Assembly (NCBI GenBank): GCA_963701995.1
Contig: OY969693.1
Coordinates: 1,984,001 to 2,048,000 of the forward strand
Source: Methanoflorens sp963701995
GTDB taxonomy: Archaea > Halobacteriota > Bog-38 > Methanoflorentales > Methanoflorentaceae
Direction: 5' to 3'
DNA: 64,000 bases
Below the pieces are notes generated by a model. It saw only the letters and a program-made list of their open reading frames with translations. It made no database searches and was not told where the DNA came from. Positions 6,864 through 15,735 of this stretch are shown piece after piece. The position numbers and the translations under genes are program-made. Every line of letters begins with the position of its first letter. Position 1 is the first letter of the stretch.

Positions 6864-8007
6864 TCAACGTTTGAGGAACCTTCTCACGACCGGAGTCGAT
6901 ACGGTAATAGCACCCTCCGGACATAGTTCCTGGCAACAATAGCAGCGTATGCATTTGCTATAATCTATCGTCGGCCCCGTTTTTGCCAACGTTATTGCTT
7001 TCGGCGGGCAGTCCTTGAAGCATTCTCCGCACCGAATACATTTTGAGGCGTTGACGACGGGTTTTACAGCTATGAACCTCTTCAAGCTGTTCACGAGAAA
7101 TGGCGGTGCTCTCGAGAGTGACGTGGTTGACGTTTTTTCAAAATCACCCATAATGAGGGGCTCAACATGCTCTCCAAGCAATTCAATGTCTTCTAAGCGT
7201 GCTGGGCCGACGCCTCGCTCCTGCGCCAATTTCACCGTCGGGACCGACATGGGATCGAAGCCTGCGATTGTTACGGCCACATAGTCCAGCGCCGCGCAGC
7301 TTTTGCTTGCGAGCACCAGCCCGATTTTGCGCGGGTTCCCGTTAGAGGGGCCATCGCCCTCCATGCCCACAATCGCATCCATAATCGTGAGAGCGGGCGG
7401 GTACGTTTCGTGCAAGTCCAGCAGCAGATCAGCAAACAGGTTTATGTCCCGGGCGGTGTGCAGATGAAACTCGGTCTTGAACATTCAGGGTATGTAGCCA
7501 TACAGGAGCTTCACGGCCCCAGTGTAGTACGTGAGGCTGTGCGTCTTAAGCTTCGGGAGGCCGATGATCACGTCTGCTTCAGTAACCGCTTTAGCCAGCG
7601 TGAGTTTCTTAAACGTCTTGGCTTTGTCTGAGGCAACCTCCAGTGTGGCCTCGTCAAAGCGGACCCATTCGCAGCCGGGTGTCTTCAACCACCTGTCGAA
7701 TTCCCGTCTTCTCGAGCAGCTTCTTATACGACGCGCGGGTGCTTCCACCGCCTGGAGAATCCCCAAGCACCGGCGTCGCTCCCAGCTCTTGGACTAGCTT
7801 GATCGTCGCCCTTACTATTGCGGGGTGCGTGGTCACAGCAGCTTCAGGCGGCTTCGCCGACAACAGATTCAGCTTGATCAGTACGCGATCGGTCGCCTTG
7901 ATGACCGACTCGAGCCCCCCGAGAGGTGCGAGGCTGGCTTCGACCGCTTTGCTGACCTTCGGATCATCATAAGAGTCGAATCTGTTGATCGATACTTCGG
8001 ATGGCAT
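6864..8007 (-). pseudogene. DUF362 protein with two 4Fe-4S motifs, disrupted
   Basis: The frame opens MPSEVSINRFDSYDD and follows the DUF362 fold (IKLNLLSAKPPEAAVTTHPA, GLPKLKTHS). It ends in a bacterial-type ferredoxin domain with CIRCGECFKDCPP and CIRCYCCQELCPE. Two lesions are visible. A run of three C near 7680 has one base too many; removing it gives VVEDTGCEWVRF. A TGA at 7485-7487 stands where related proteins have Gly (GYIP-stop-MFKTEFHL). The total span is one base longer than a multiple of three, as expected. DUF362-ferredoxin proteins are of unknown function. ATG 8007 is preferred to TTG 8040. Confidence 0.8.
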
Positions 8008-8117
8008 GGTTGGCTCATCTGTTTCTGTGTTGCCACTCAAATAGCTTCTCTCCGGCGCACCGTGCCCGTCAAGTAAAACGTTTTATTCAAAGACGTCGAC
8101 CTACTGTGTCGAGACAG

Positions 8118-8549
8118 ATGCTTCGAGCCAAAAAAGAGACCCGCATCAACTCTTGCCCAATCGCCGACAACTGCCGGTCGCAGGCGGACACCGCGCACGA
8201 GGAGGAGGCAACGAAGGGAGCTCAGCTTGAACGAGACCAGGACGACCTCAAGAAGCTTCAAGAGATGAGCAAGCTTCAGCTGGCGATACTAACGGAGCTG
8301 ATGCCGGTCAGCCCCTGCGCGATACATTCAGAGGTCTTGCTTGACGCCTTAGCTCCTTTCCTCAAGGCTCAACGCAAGAAAGACGGGCGGCGCGAATTCG
8401 AAGCCGCAGTCGCTCCTCTGGTGCAAGAAGGATTCGTACGATACTTCTGTTGTTTCATCGACAGCTACGCCATTAATCCACGGCGCACGAGCATTGCCCC
8501 CCACTTGGCGGCTGTAGCCGCGAATCACCCACCCCAGCAATCAATATAG
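8118..8549 (+). CDS. Hypothetical protein, 143 residues
   Basis: The open frame extends upstream but only the part from ATG 8118 looks like protein. A charged coiled-coil-like stretch (TKGAQLERDQDDLKKLQEM) leads to a compact helical region (LQLAILTELMPVSP, VLLDALAPFLKAQRKKDGRR, AAVAPLVQEGFVRYF) that could be a winged helix. No family recognised. It lies among mobile-element-like genes. Confidence 0.4.
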   Translation: MLRAKKETRINSCPIADNCRSQADTAHEEEATKGAQLERDQDDLKKLQEMSKLQLAILTELMPVSPCAIHSEVLLDALAPFLKAQRKKDGRREFEAAVAPLVQEGFVRYFCCFIDSYAINPRRTSIAPHLAAVAANHPPQQSI

Positions 8550-8867
8550 CACAAGAAGCTGAAAACTTAAAAAAAAACATCGTCACACATGAGATCCGGC
8601 GCGTCGAGCGAACTACGCGACTAAACTGTCCAAAATGGCGCAAGATCGTGTTCTCGTAGAGAAAGTGAAGCAAAATGTCACGAAGAACGCAGCAAATCGC
8701 ACTGCAGCGACGCGCGAAATGACTGACTGCTGGTTTCTGGGTGACCGACCAAATGAAAGAGTTCACGCTCGTCCAAAGACTAAGACGACCGCAGTGCAGT
8801 TAAATGGCGTAAACGCGAGAAAGGTGCATAAGGACGCGTTTTGGCTTGGCGATGGGGACGTGCATCA
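8550..8867. other. Gap with fragmentary coding signal
   Basis: Short protein-like pieces appear on the plus strand in different frames (for example NLKKNIVTHEIRRVERTTRL around 8565-8640 and WVTDQMKEFTLVQRLRRP near 8730-8790), none with a clear start. Possibly a decayed gene. Confidence 0.3.
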
Positions 8868-9344
8868 ATGATTGACAAAGAACGCTGCTTTACGGTTAAG
8901 GAGGCTGCCAAACTCCTAGGCGTTTCGACTACTACCGTAAAGCGTCGGATCAAGAGCAAAGAACTTGTCACCGAGGAGCGTATCGGTCGACACGGGCTTG
9001 AACTTGTTATATCGCAGCGGACACTGAACTTAGAGATAATGAGCTTCGTTCCTACCGTGCACCAGCTCACTCTTTCTGATTTTGAAACTATCGTAGTCAA
9101 GCGTTTTGAGGCGATGGCCGCAGGAAGCGATCAACGCGTCTCCAAGGCGCTCAGGGAGTTGCGCAAAGAGTATGCGCAACTTACGGCCGAACTCAATGGC
9201 TTCCAAACAGTTTTTAGCGAAGCTACCGCGTTACCGGCTGCAGAACGCAAAGCAGAGTCGTCTGTCAAGCAGAACCTGAGAGCAACACAATCAACGCCTC
9301 TACACCGCGCTCGCCGCGTTTTCGGCTTCTCAAAAAATGAATGA
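8868..9344 (+). CDS. Helix-turn-helix protein of excisionase/MerR type
   Basis: 158 residues. Residues 5-50 contain a winged HTH of the kind found in excisionases and MerR-like proteins (FTVKEAAKLLGVSTTTVKRR, then IKSKELVTEERIGRHG). The remainder is helical with a coiled-coil stretch (KALRELRKEYAQLTAELNGF) and a basic C-terminus. It probably binds DNA at an element-specific site. The stop overlaps the start of a membrane miniprotein by four bases, so the two form an operon. The longer start at 8841 adds non-conserved residues and is not favoured. Confidence 0.65.
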   Translation: MIDKERCFTVKEAAKLLGVSTTTVKRRIKSKELVTEERIGRHGLELVISQRTLNLEIMSFVPTVHQLTLSDFETIVVKRFEAMAAGSDQRVSKALRELRKEYAQLTAELNGFQTVFSEATALPAAERKAESSVKQNLRATQSTPLHRARRVFGFSKNE

Positions 9345-9520
9345 AGCCGATCATGGAGTCGCGTGAACTGCGCCTCAACTCAAGCATCCGCGTTCACCCG
9401 CACGTGACGTCCTCAACAGACACCACAATAGGACTTATCGTCGGACTACTTTTAGGCGTCGCGGGTGGGTTCGGATCAATCACAACCGCAGGGAAGAAGC
9501 CAAAATCAACTGAACTGTGA
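9341..9520 (+). CDS. 59-residue single-pass membrane protein
   Basis: Starts at ATG 9341, overlapping the upstream stop as ATGA. About 28 polar residues are followed by one hydrophobic segment (TTIGLIVGLLLGVAGGFGSI) with a GxxxG pattern and a short basic tail. Translational coupling ties it to the HTH protein. Function unknown. Confidence 0.55.
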   Translation: MKPIMESRELRLNSSIRVHPHVTSSTDTTIGLIVGLLLGVAGGFGSITTAGKKPKSTEL

Positions 9521-9667
9521 TCTTCGATATTTGGGGAACGGACCTTGTTTTAGGCTGCACAAGGAAAAAAAAAGCGAGCATGTTAGTTCGCTCTAGATTC
9601 CTTCTTCTCCCTGAAGTCTACTAATCATCGACCGCACGGATTTCAACGTGCGAGGTGACTGGCTGCC

Positions 9668-9850
9668 TTAAAACTGTATTGAACCATCTTTGACGATAAG
9701 CACGTGCTGCATGCAGCTTTGACAGAAAACGTGTACGTGCCCGTCAGTAAGTATAGTTCTGCTCGCTGCGTCCGCGCTTAGTGCAGTGCCGCACTTCTCA
9801 CAAGACAGTTCAATATCGTCGCTTTTGTTTGTGTTCATAAACCACGCCAT
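9668..9850 (-). CDS. Small zinc-finger-like protein
   Basis: 60 residues (start at ATG 9850, or ATG 9838). Two Cys pairs, CEKCG near residue 16 and FCQSCMQH near residue 42, can bind one zinc ion. His residues occur between them. Resembles stand-alone zinc ribbons of archaea. No partner can be inferred. Confidence 0.55.
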   Translation of the reverse strand: MAWFMNTNKSDDIELSCEKCGTALSADAASRTILTDGHVHVFCQSCMQHVLIVKDGSIQF

Positions 9851-10077
9851 TAGTCTCGGTTGTCGCGATTCTCGAACACCGTATATGCTGTCGGCACGGA
9901 TAAGCCTTGTCAACTCGATTGCTCAGGTGCAATGACCATTGAGAACTCGCATGAACGACCATATGTTGTCAAGACCCGCTCGGACGCCGCGACGTGTGAC
10001 TTTGGCTGCGCGCGATCAAGACTTACCAGTTCGGCCGTCCTGTAAGTCACGGCCTTACGATGTACGCGAAGGGTTCG

Positions 10078-10605
10078 TCATCCGACAAAGTCACTCGCCG
10101 CAAACAACGCTTCAAACGGATACCCGTTCGACTCTATCCGTTCTTTGGCGCCGCTCTCGCGATCCAAAATGCACATCACTTTTGCAATCGTGCAACCAAG
10201 CTGCTCAACGGCAGCTATTCCTGAGAGGACTGATTCTCCGCTTGTCGTAACGTCCTCAACGAACGCAACGACATCCCCGTGCCTTATGCATCCCTCTGTG
10301 CGGCGCATCCTTCCGTGTTTCTTCTCCGCCTTTCTCACAAAAAAAGCACGCACCGTGCCTGACTTAAGGGCGATTGCCGTAGCGATGGGTATCGCACCGC
10401 TCTCCATTCCCCCTACAGCATCTACGCTGCCCAAGCGTTCTAACATGAGTTCGGAAACCAGGGACGCGCCACGAGGGTGCATCGTGACGCGGCGCAAGTC
10501 GAAGTAAAAATCGCTCAGCTCCCCTGCCGACAATCGGTACGGGCCGTCAGAGAACAAGGCGTATTTCTTAACTAGATCCTTCAAGTCGTCGTACGCTTTT
10601 TGCAC
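10078..10605 (-). CDS. pyrE: Orotate phosphoribosyltransferase
   Basis: Catalyses orotate plus PRPP to orotidine 5'-phosphate in pyrimidine synthesis. The 175-residue length fits the archaeal enzyme. The PRPP-binding motif VVAFVEDVTTSGES lies near residues 111-124. The catalytic loop FFVRKAEKKHGRMRRTEG precedes it. The GTG start at 10605 has an AGGAGGTAA ribosome site 4 bases upstream. It diverges from hef, and the intervening 160 bases hold both promoters. Confidence 0.95.
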   Translation of the reverse strand: MQKAYDDLKDLVKKYALFSDGPYRLSAGELSDFYFDLRRVTMHPRGASLVSELMLERLGSVDAVGGMESGAIPIATAIALKSGTVRAFFVRKAEKKHGRMRRTEGCIRHGDVVAFVEDVTTSGESVLSGIAAVEQLGCTIAKVMCILDRESGAKERIESNGYPFEALFAASDFVG

Positions 10606-10731
10606 GATTACCTCCTGTCAGGCGTCGCTGCCGAAAGCCCTGCAAGCCGTAGATTTGGCTTTTTAGCTCATAAGCATATAGGTCCGCGCCTTCACAGAGG
10701 AGTCAAAAAAAGCAGCACGCCACAACCACGG

Positions 10732-10743
10732 ATACTTATAATA
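10732..10743 (+). promoter_or_regulatory. TATA element of hef
   Basis: ATACTTATAATA about 27-38 bases before the ATG at 10770. Confidence 0.55.
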
Positions 10744-10769
10744 GCGCTTGAGTCAAACTAGAGGTGGGA

Positions 10770-13178
10770 ATGCGAGACTACGTTGACCATAGATTAATCG
10801 TCAAGGATTCAGTGGAGGCCCGGGCATATCAACTCGCGCTTGCCGAATCTGCCGCACGCGCCTCTACGATGATTGTGCTGCCGACAGGGCTTGGCAAAAC
10901 CATCGTAGCGCTGCTCGTCATCGCTAAACGCCTCGAAAACGACGGGCGGGTTCTATTTCTTGCGCCAACAAAGCCCCTTGTCGAGCAGCACGCTGCGTTT
11001 TTGCGTTCACACCTACTCGCAGAGACGACCATCTTCACGGGAGAGATTCCTCCCGATAAGCGAAGAGAACTATGGAAGCAGAAGCAGCAAGCGATCGTTT
11101 CGACACCTCAAGTCATTGAAAACGATCTCAAGAAGGCAAGGATCGCTCTTTCTGACGTGAAACTCATCATCTTTGACGAGGCGCACCGCGCGGTGGGCAA
11201 CTATGCATATCGCTTCATCGCCAGCACGTACGTCGAGCAGGTACCCGATCCCCTTATCCTTGGGATGACCGCCTCTCCTGGCGGCACCATTGAGAAAATC
11301 CACGAAGTAAGCGAGAGCCTGTTCATTGATAATATCGAGATCCGCACCGAGTCTGATCCTGATGTGTATCCGTACACGCACGAAAAGAACGTAGAGACGC
11401 ACAGACTTTCACTGCCGGCCCAGATGGAGACCATTCAGCGGGATCTCAAGCAAGCCGCGGCGCAGCGGCTGCGCCAGCTTATGAAGTTGAAAGTTGTGTT
11501 CAGCGAATGGGTCTCTACGTCCGAATTGATCAAGATACAGCACAAAGTTGCCACCGATAGGAACTACACAGCGATGTCTCTGGTTGCTGAGGTGATCAAG
11601 TTACGGCACGCTATAGGATTGATTGAGACACAGGGCATCGTGCCGACGCGCAAGTACTTTGAGCGGCTGAACAGAGAAGCGCAGTCAAAAAAAGGCAGCA
11701 AAGCAGCGCGAAGCCTCGTCGCCGATGATCACGTGAAGGCGGCCATGACGCTTACAAACCGTCTGGACGAAATGCATCCAAAACTCGAAGCCTTGAAAGA
11801 CGTCGTCGCGCACCAACTGACGCGCAAACCCGATTCACGAATCATCGTATTCACGAACTACCGAGATACCGCCGAAGTCGTCAAAAATACGCTCAACGCG
11901 ATGCCGGACATCCGGGCAGAGAAATTCGTCGGCCAAGCAAAGAAGAACGGGCAAAAAGGCCTCTCGCAGAGGGAACAGGTGCAGCTCGTTGCAGAGTTCG
12001 TAAATGGGACATACAACGTCATCGTCGCTACAAGCGTTGCAGAGGAAGGCTTGGACATCCCTGCTACCGACATGGTGGTATTTTACGAACCTATTCCTTC
12101 TGCAATCCGCAGCATCCAGCGCGAGGGCCGCACGGGGAGAAGACGAGCCGGTCGTGTAGTAGTTCTGGTGACAAAAGGTACACGAGACGAGACGTACAGC
12201 TTTTCGAGCACCCGAAAAAAGCGCGTGATGAGTGCCGAAATGAAGCGTATGAGCGCAAAGCACGCTCCCGTCGCGGAGCTCGTTCAAACTGATGCGGAAA
12301 GCCGGGGCGGACGATTAGCTCGTCGAACGTCGCTGAGTGACGCAGACGATCTCGCATCAACAGATGCACGACTGGAAACCCAATGCAGCTTCCACGCGGA
12401 AAATGACGTTCGAGGCACTCAAAATCAAGATCGAGATCCTGACACTGCAAACGGAACGGCGGGCGCTATCTCTGAAGAGCAACAAAAGACGCTATTGGAC
12501 TTTGATTCCCACGAAAAAAAGATAGGCACAAGCGCGATACGGATTGTCGCCGACCAGCGAGAAGCTCGATCAGGCGTCATAGAAGAGCTTCAAGCGCTTG
12601 GGGCAACCATTGAATGTCGTACGCTTCCTGTCGCCGACTACATCGTGAGTGACCGAGTCGCTGTAGAGCGGAAAACTGACCGTGACTTCACTGCCTCGAT
12701 GACGGGGCGTAATCTTCTAGCTCAAATCCAAGAGCTCGCCACAAACTACGAACGCCCTCTCATCGTCATCGAAGGACCTGACCTCTTCACGCAGACAGAC
12801 GTGCACCCTAATGCGATCCGTGGCATGCTAGCTGCTATTACTGTAGATTTGGGGGTGCCTATAATAGGCTCGCGCGACGCTGCCGAAACGGCCATGCTAC
12901 TTTTTGCGATAGCGGAACGAGAACAACTGGACAAAAAGCGAACTCCTAGAGTGCATGGAAAGAAGATCCTAAAGACGTTTCAAGAGCAGCAAGAATACGT
13001 CATCGCTGCAATTCCCTCGATAGGGCCCGCTACTGCTCGCGCCCTGTTAGAACATTTCGGCTCCGTTGAAACCATTTTTCGCGCGCAGACTCAAGAGCTC
13101 ACGAAGGTGCGAGGCGTCGGCAAACAGACCGCACAGACGATTCGCAAACTCGCATCGGCATATTACGAGACCAACTAG
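10770..13178 (+). CDS. hef: Hef helicase-nuclease (XPF/FANCM family)
   Basis: 802 residues. The N-terminal superfamily 2 helicase carries Walker A LPTGLGKT, the DEAH box IFDEAHRAVGNY, and the C-terminal helicase motif SIQREGRTGRR (residues about 20-480). A low-complexity linker (about 485-590) follows. The XPF-type nuclease carries VERKTDRDF, and tandem helix-hairpin-helix motifs end the protein (AIPSIGPATARALLEHFGS, VRGVGKQTAQTI). The protein processes stalled forks and branched DNA, dimerises through the nuclease half and binds PCNA in studied archaea. ATG 10770 is preferred to GTG 10764 because AGGTGG lies just ahead of it. Confidence 0.96.
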   Translation: MRDYVDHRLIVKDSVEARAYQLALAESAARASTMIVLPTGLGKTIVALLVIAKRLENDGRVLFLAPTKPLVEQHAAFLRSHLLAETTIFTGEIPPDKRRELWKQKQQAIVSTPQVIENDLKKARIALSDVKLIIFDEAHRAVGNYAYRFIASTYVEQVPDPLILGMTASPGGTIEKIHEVSESLFIDNIEIRTESDPDVYPYTHEKNVETHRLSLPAQMETIQRDLKQAAAQRLRQLMKLKVVFSEWVSTSELIKIQHKVATDRNYTAMSLVAEVIKLRHAIGLIETQGIVPTRKYFERLNREAQSKKGSKAARSLVADDHVKAAMTLTNRLDEMHPKLEALKDVVAHQLTRKPDSRIIVFTNYRDTAEVVKNTLNAMPDIRAEKFVGQAKKNGQKGLSQREQVQLVAEFVNGTYNVIVATSVAEEGLDIPATDMVVFYEPIPSAIRSIQREGRTGRRRAGRVVVLVTKGTRDETYSFSSTRKKRVMSAEMKRMSAKHAPVAELVQTDAESRGGRLARRTSLSDADDLASTDARLETQCSFHAENDVRGTQNQDRDPDTANGTAGAISEEQQKTLLDFDSHEKKIGTSAIRIVADQREARSGVIEELQALGATIECRTLPVADYIVSDRVAVERKTDRDFTASMTGRNLLAQIQELATNYERPLIVIEGPDLFTQTDVHPNAIRGMLAAITVDLGVPIIGSRDAAETAMLLFAIAEREQLDKKRTPRVHGKKILKTFQEQQEYVIAAIPSIGPATARALLEHFGSVETIFRAQTQELTKVRGVGKQTAQTIRKLASAYYETN

Positions 13179-13562
13179 GTCCTTTTTCGGAGCTCGGATC
13201 ACAGCGTCCAATAGCGCATTTTCTTTTGCGGTGGCCGCCCAAAAGAAACAAAAATGCCGTGCGGAGGTTTCTCTCGTCTGGTGAACGATCCATCTCAGTC
13301 CTCTCAACTCAAGGACGGGGTGCGTAGCCCGCGCAATCGATCAACAGCAAAAGCTTGGCACAAAATGAGCGCATGCGCATATGCGCGCGCATAAAATCCG
13401 CTCGATCGTTTCATGAAACGCTTCGGGTCAGGCCGCTAAGCAAAGCGTGTCCGGTGCTAGGCGAACGCGGCACTGCGCCATCGATTGCCCTATCCCTTCC
13501 ACCGCAGCCAGCTCAGTCGACCTCAGACGTTGCGGTCCGGGGAATCGCACGACAAGATCGGT
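13179..13562. other. Intergenic stretch between hef and a metallohydrolase
   Basis: Both flanking genes end here, so it should contain two terminators. A GCATGCGCATATGCGCGCGC alternating palindromic tract is at about 13371-13393. No gene or RNA recognised. Confidence 0.4.
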
Positions 13563-14192
13563 CTAGAAGGCCACCGTCCCCTCTATCGAAAGCACAGTGA
13601 CCCGGTGGCCTGCATTTTCGGCTAGTTGCTTGAATCTCTGCGGATCTGCTTTGATCTGACTGAATGTGTTGAAGTGCATCGGAATGGCAGTATCAGGTTT
13701 AATGATATCGAGTGCTTCGAGCGCCTCTTTTACGTCCATCGTGAAAAAGCCGCCTATTGGAATGAACAGCACGTCGATGTTTTCCAAAGGTTGAACCCCA
13801 TCCAAATATGTGTCGCCGAGATGTGCGAATCGAACGCCGCCGAGTTCGAAGACGTAGCCGGTTGGGTACTTGCTCTGATGATGGCTCGCACCGACCATGG
13901 TCACGCGAACCCCTTCAACAAGCCTAGTTTGCCCGCGTTCCATAACCACCGTCTTGCGGAATCTTCCTACCATAGTTGGCGGAACGACCACCGTCGCGCT
14001 AAACTTCTCGGCGGTCGTGTGGTCGAAGTGCTCGTGGGTGATAAGCACGACATCGGGTTTTCCGGCGTAACTGGGCGCGTTTGGGTTTTCTTTGCTAAAA
14101 AATGGATCAATCAGGAGCGTGTGATCGACGTCTTGCACCTCAAAACATGAGTGGCTCAGGTACGTCACGCGTACAGAGAGATCTTCTTCCAT
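13563..14192 (-). CDS. Metallo-beta-lactamase-fold hydrolase (UPF0173 type)
   Basis: 209 residues. It contains the metal motif THEHFDH near residue 52, a second ligand region GASHHQSKY, AHLGDTYLDG near residue 128 and PMHFNTF near residue 176, as in the UPF0173/UlaG-like branch. The substrate is unknown. ATG 14192 lies about 26 bases below a TATA box (14213-14223), consistent with a leaderless transcript and supporting this start. Confidence 0.9.
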   Translation of the reverse strand: MEEDLSVRVTYLSHSCFEVQDVDHTLLIDPFFSKENPNAPSYAGKPDVVLITHEHFDHTTAEKFSATVVVPPTMVGRFRKTVVMERGQTRLVEGVRVTMVGASHHQSKYPTGYVFELGGVRFAHLGDTYLDGVQPLENIDVLFIPIGGFFTMDVKEALEALDIIKPDTAIPMHFNTFSQIKADPQRFKQLAENAGHRVTVLSIEGTVAF

Positions 14193-14212
14193 ACAAGTAC
14201 GTCACGCAGAGA

Positions 14213-14223
14213 AAATATAATAC
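14213..14223 (-). promoter_or_regulatory. TATA element of the metallohydrolase gene
   Basis: On the minus strand GTATTATATTT, centred about 26 bases before the ATG at 14192. Confidence 0.55.
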
Positions 14224-14349
14224 TTTGGTATCACAAGTGGGGCGCCCCCAAGCCAGAGCTTGCAGCGGAGCCTCTCCGCCTTCTCCCTGTGGCGAGGGCA
14301 AGCACCTCAACGTGCTTAAACCAGTGCAACACGGAACGCCCAACGCAAA

Positions 14350-15150
14350 TTACCGCTTCGAGAACAGTTGGTCGGAGCTCATTCGAAGAACGCGTTGCGC
14401 ATCTGAGCCAAACACGTCGAACACACGATAGCTAACTGACCGTGTAGCGGTCCAAATACGAATGTCCGGATCTTCGGAAAATGTAAGCCTGGCATTGCCC
14501 ATTGTAGCCCTTGACACGCCTATGAGACCATCAGCCAAGTGAGGGTTCACGTTTCGCGGAAGCTGGAGACGGATATCCCGCACGCTTGCTTCAAGCGCCT
14601 GTGCAGCATCGTACGCGATTTTCGCCGAAACTGCTATCGCCGCGCATTTCTCCCCGTGAAAATTGAACGCTTCTCGGAAAAGCTCCGCAAGCACTTGCTC
14701 CTTGGCCATATGTTGAGTGATCAACGCAGAGTGCACGTCTCTTGCCCAAAAGATTGTGTCCCATCCGGCTGAATACGGCTTTATGTCCACGACCGGTGAT
14801 CCGTCAATAAGGTCAAGCGGTTCGACGTAAAGGAGTGGGCCATCCACCTTCACTAGCCGTGTGGCTGTGAGAGACAGTGGATTTGGCCGTGTAGGCGAGC
14901 GCAGAGAGAAGACGCCCCGCTTTTCGAGCTGAGGGCTTATTTTTCGTGGCCGTACCATCAGCGGCGCTCTGTCAGCCTTGTCAAACCAGCCGATGACATT
15001 TATGTGGGTGTCGCTCTCTATGCCTGTCAGCCCCTCCAGAAACTCGTCAAAAACGTTGATGACTGCCGGAACACCCTGCAGCGGCATATCACGTGATTGC
15101 GTCACTGTCGACTGCACTGTGCCGATGGGCGTTAGGTCGTACATAACCAC
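14350..15150 (-). CDS. trmO: TrmO tRNA methyltransferase fused to an FmdE-like domain
   Basis: 266 residues. Residues 1-140 are a TrmO/YaeB (UPF0066) beta barrel: YDLTPIGTVQS, GIESDTHINVIGWFDKADR, the signature RKISPQLEKRGVFSLRSPTR followed by PNPLSLTATRL, and a DLIDGSPVVDIKPY end. TrmO methylates t6A37 of tRNA using SAM. Residues about 160-235 (NFHGEKCAAIAVSAKIAYDA; DGLIGVSRATMGNARLTF) match the FmdE fold found with formylmethanofuran dehydrogenase. The usual Cys of that fold (HxCPG, CGVDA) are mostly lost, so metal binding is doubtful. The role of the second domain is unknown. Confidence 0.85.
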   Translation of the reverse strand: MVMYDLTPIGTVQSTVTQSRDMPLQGVPAVINVFDEFLEGLTGIESDTHINVIGWFDKADRAPLMVRPRKISPQLEKRGVFSLRSPTRPNPLSLTATRLVKVDGPLLYVEPLDLIDGSPVVDIKPYSAGWDTIFWARDVHSALITQHMAKEQVLAELFREAFNFHGEKCAAIAVSAKIAYDAAQALEASVRDIRLQLPRNVNPHLADGLIGVSRATMGNARLTFSEDPDIRIWTATRSVSYRVFDVFGSDAQRVLRMSSDQLFSKR

Positions 15151-15183
15151 CCTCTCTCACTTTGTTAAGGCAGTTCTGGTCGG

Positions 15184-15663
15184 TTACTTTGGAAAGTCCT
15201 CCGCGACGTCTCGATCGACCGTTTCAATTGTGCTAACGTAGCGGTCGATGAGTTCTGCGAGCTCTTTGACTTTTGACTCGTATCCTTCTTTTTCCCTTAA
15301 AAGGCTTTTTTTGTGCCGATCTCGAGCGTAGGCGATGTGCAAAAAGGCAGTTTGTTGGTCAAGTGACAATGCAGCGCGATACTCCCGCGTGGCAAGATCA
15401 ATATTGCCCTGTTGCTCATACACGACGCCTAAGCCGCTGCGTGCAATAACATCATCAGGGGCCGCTTTTAGCGCTTTTCGGTAGCAATCTATCGCGCTTT
15501 CCAGTTCTCCTGACTCGTCGAGTGCAGCCCCAAGTCCGGTCAATGCCGTAGGATCGCTCGGATCTAGTTTGAGCGCTTCACGATACATCTGAATCGCTGC
15601 GCCTATGTCGTCGCTGTTCAAGCGGTCGATCGCTTGCGCGATGTAGTCGTCGACTGAACCCAT
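15184..15663 (-). CDS. TPR-repeat protein
   Basis: 159 residues with three clear tetratricopeptide units (DDIGAAIQMYREALKLDPSD, ELESAIDCYRKALKAAPDD, NIDLATREYRAALSLD) and a C-terminal coiled coil (KKSLLREKEGYESKVKELAE). Acts as an assembly adaptor; partner unknown. ATG 15663 is preferred over 15696 because a TATA-like TTTATAAG falls within the longer frame, about 25 bases before 15663. Confidence 0.85.
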   Translation of the reverse strand: MGSVDDYIAQAIDRLNSDDIGAAIQMYREALKLDPSDPTALTGLGAALDESGELESAIDCYRKALKAAPDDVIARSGLGVVYEQQGNIDLATREYRAALSLDQQTAFLHIAYARDRHKKSLLREKEGYESKVKELAELIDRYVSTIETVDRDVAEDFPK

Positions 15664-15735
15664 GAGCGAGAAGTGCTCTTCTGACTTATAAAGCACTTTC
15701 GAATGCGTGGGTTGCGTCGGCCCCCTCGCAGCGAC

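Noticed and set aside
7485..7487. TGA in the DUF362 gene read as recoding (Sec or Gly)
   Set aside because: A separate frameshift in the same gene makes decay or error the simpler reading, and no SECIS-like structure was seen.
13371..13393. Alternating GC/AT palindromic tract as an origin or att site
   Set aside because: No flanking origin-binding repeats, no cdc6 or integrase gene nearby.
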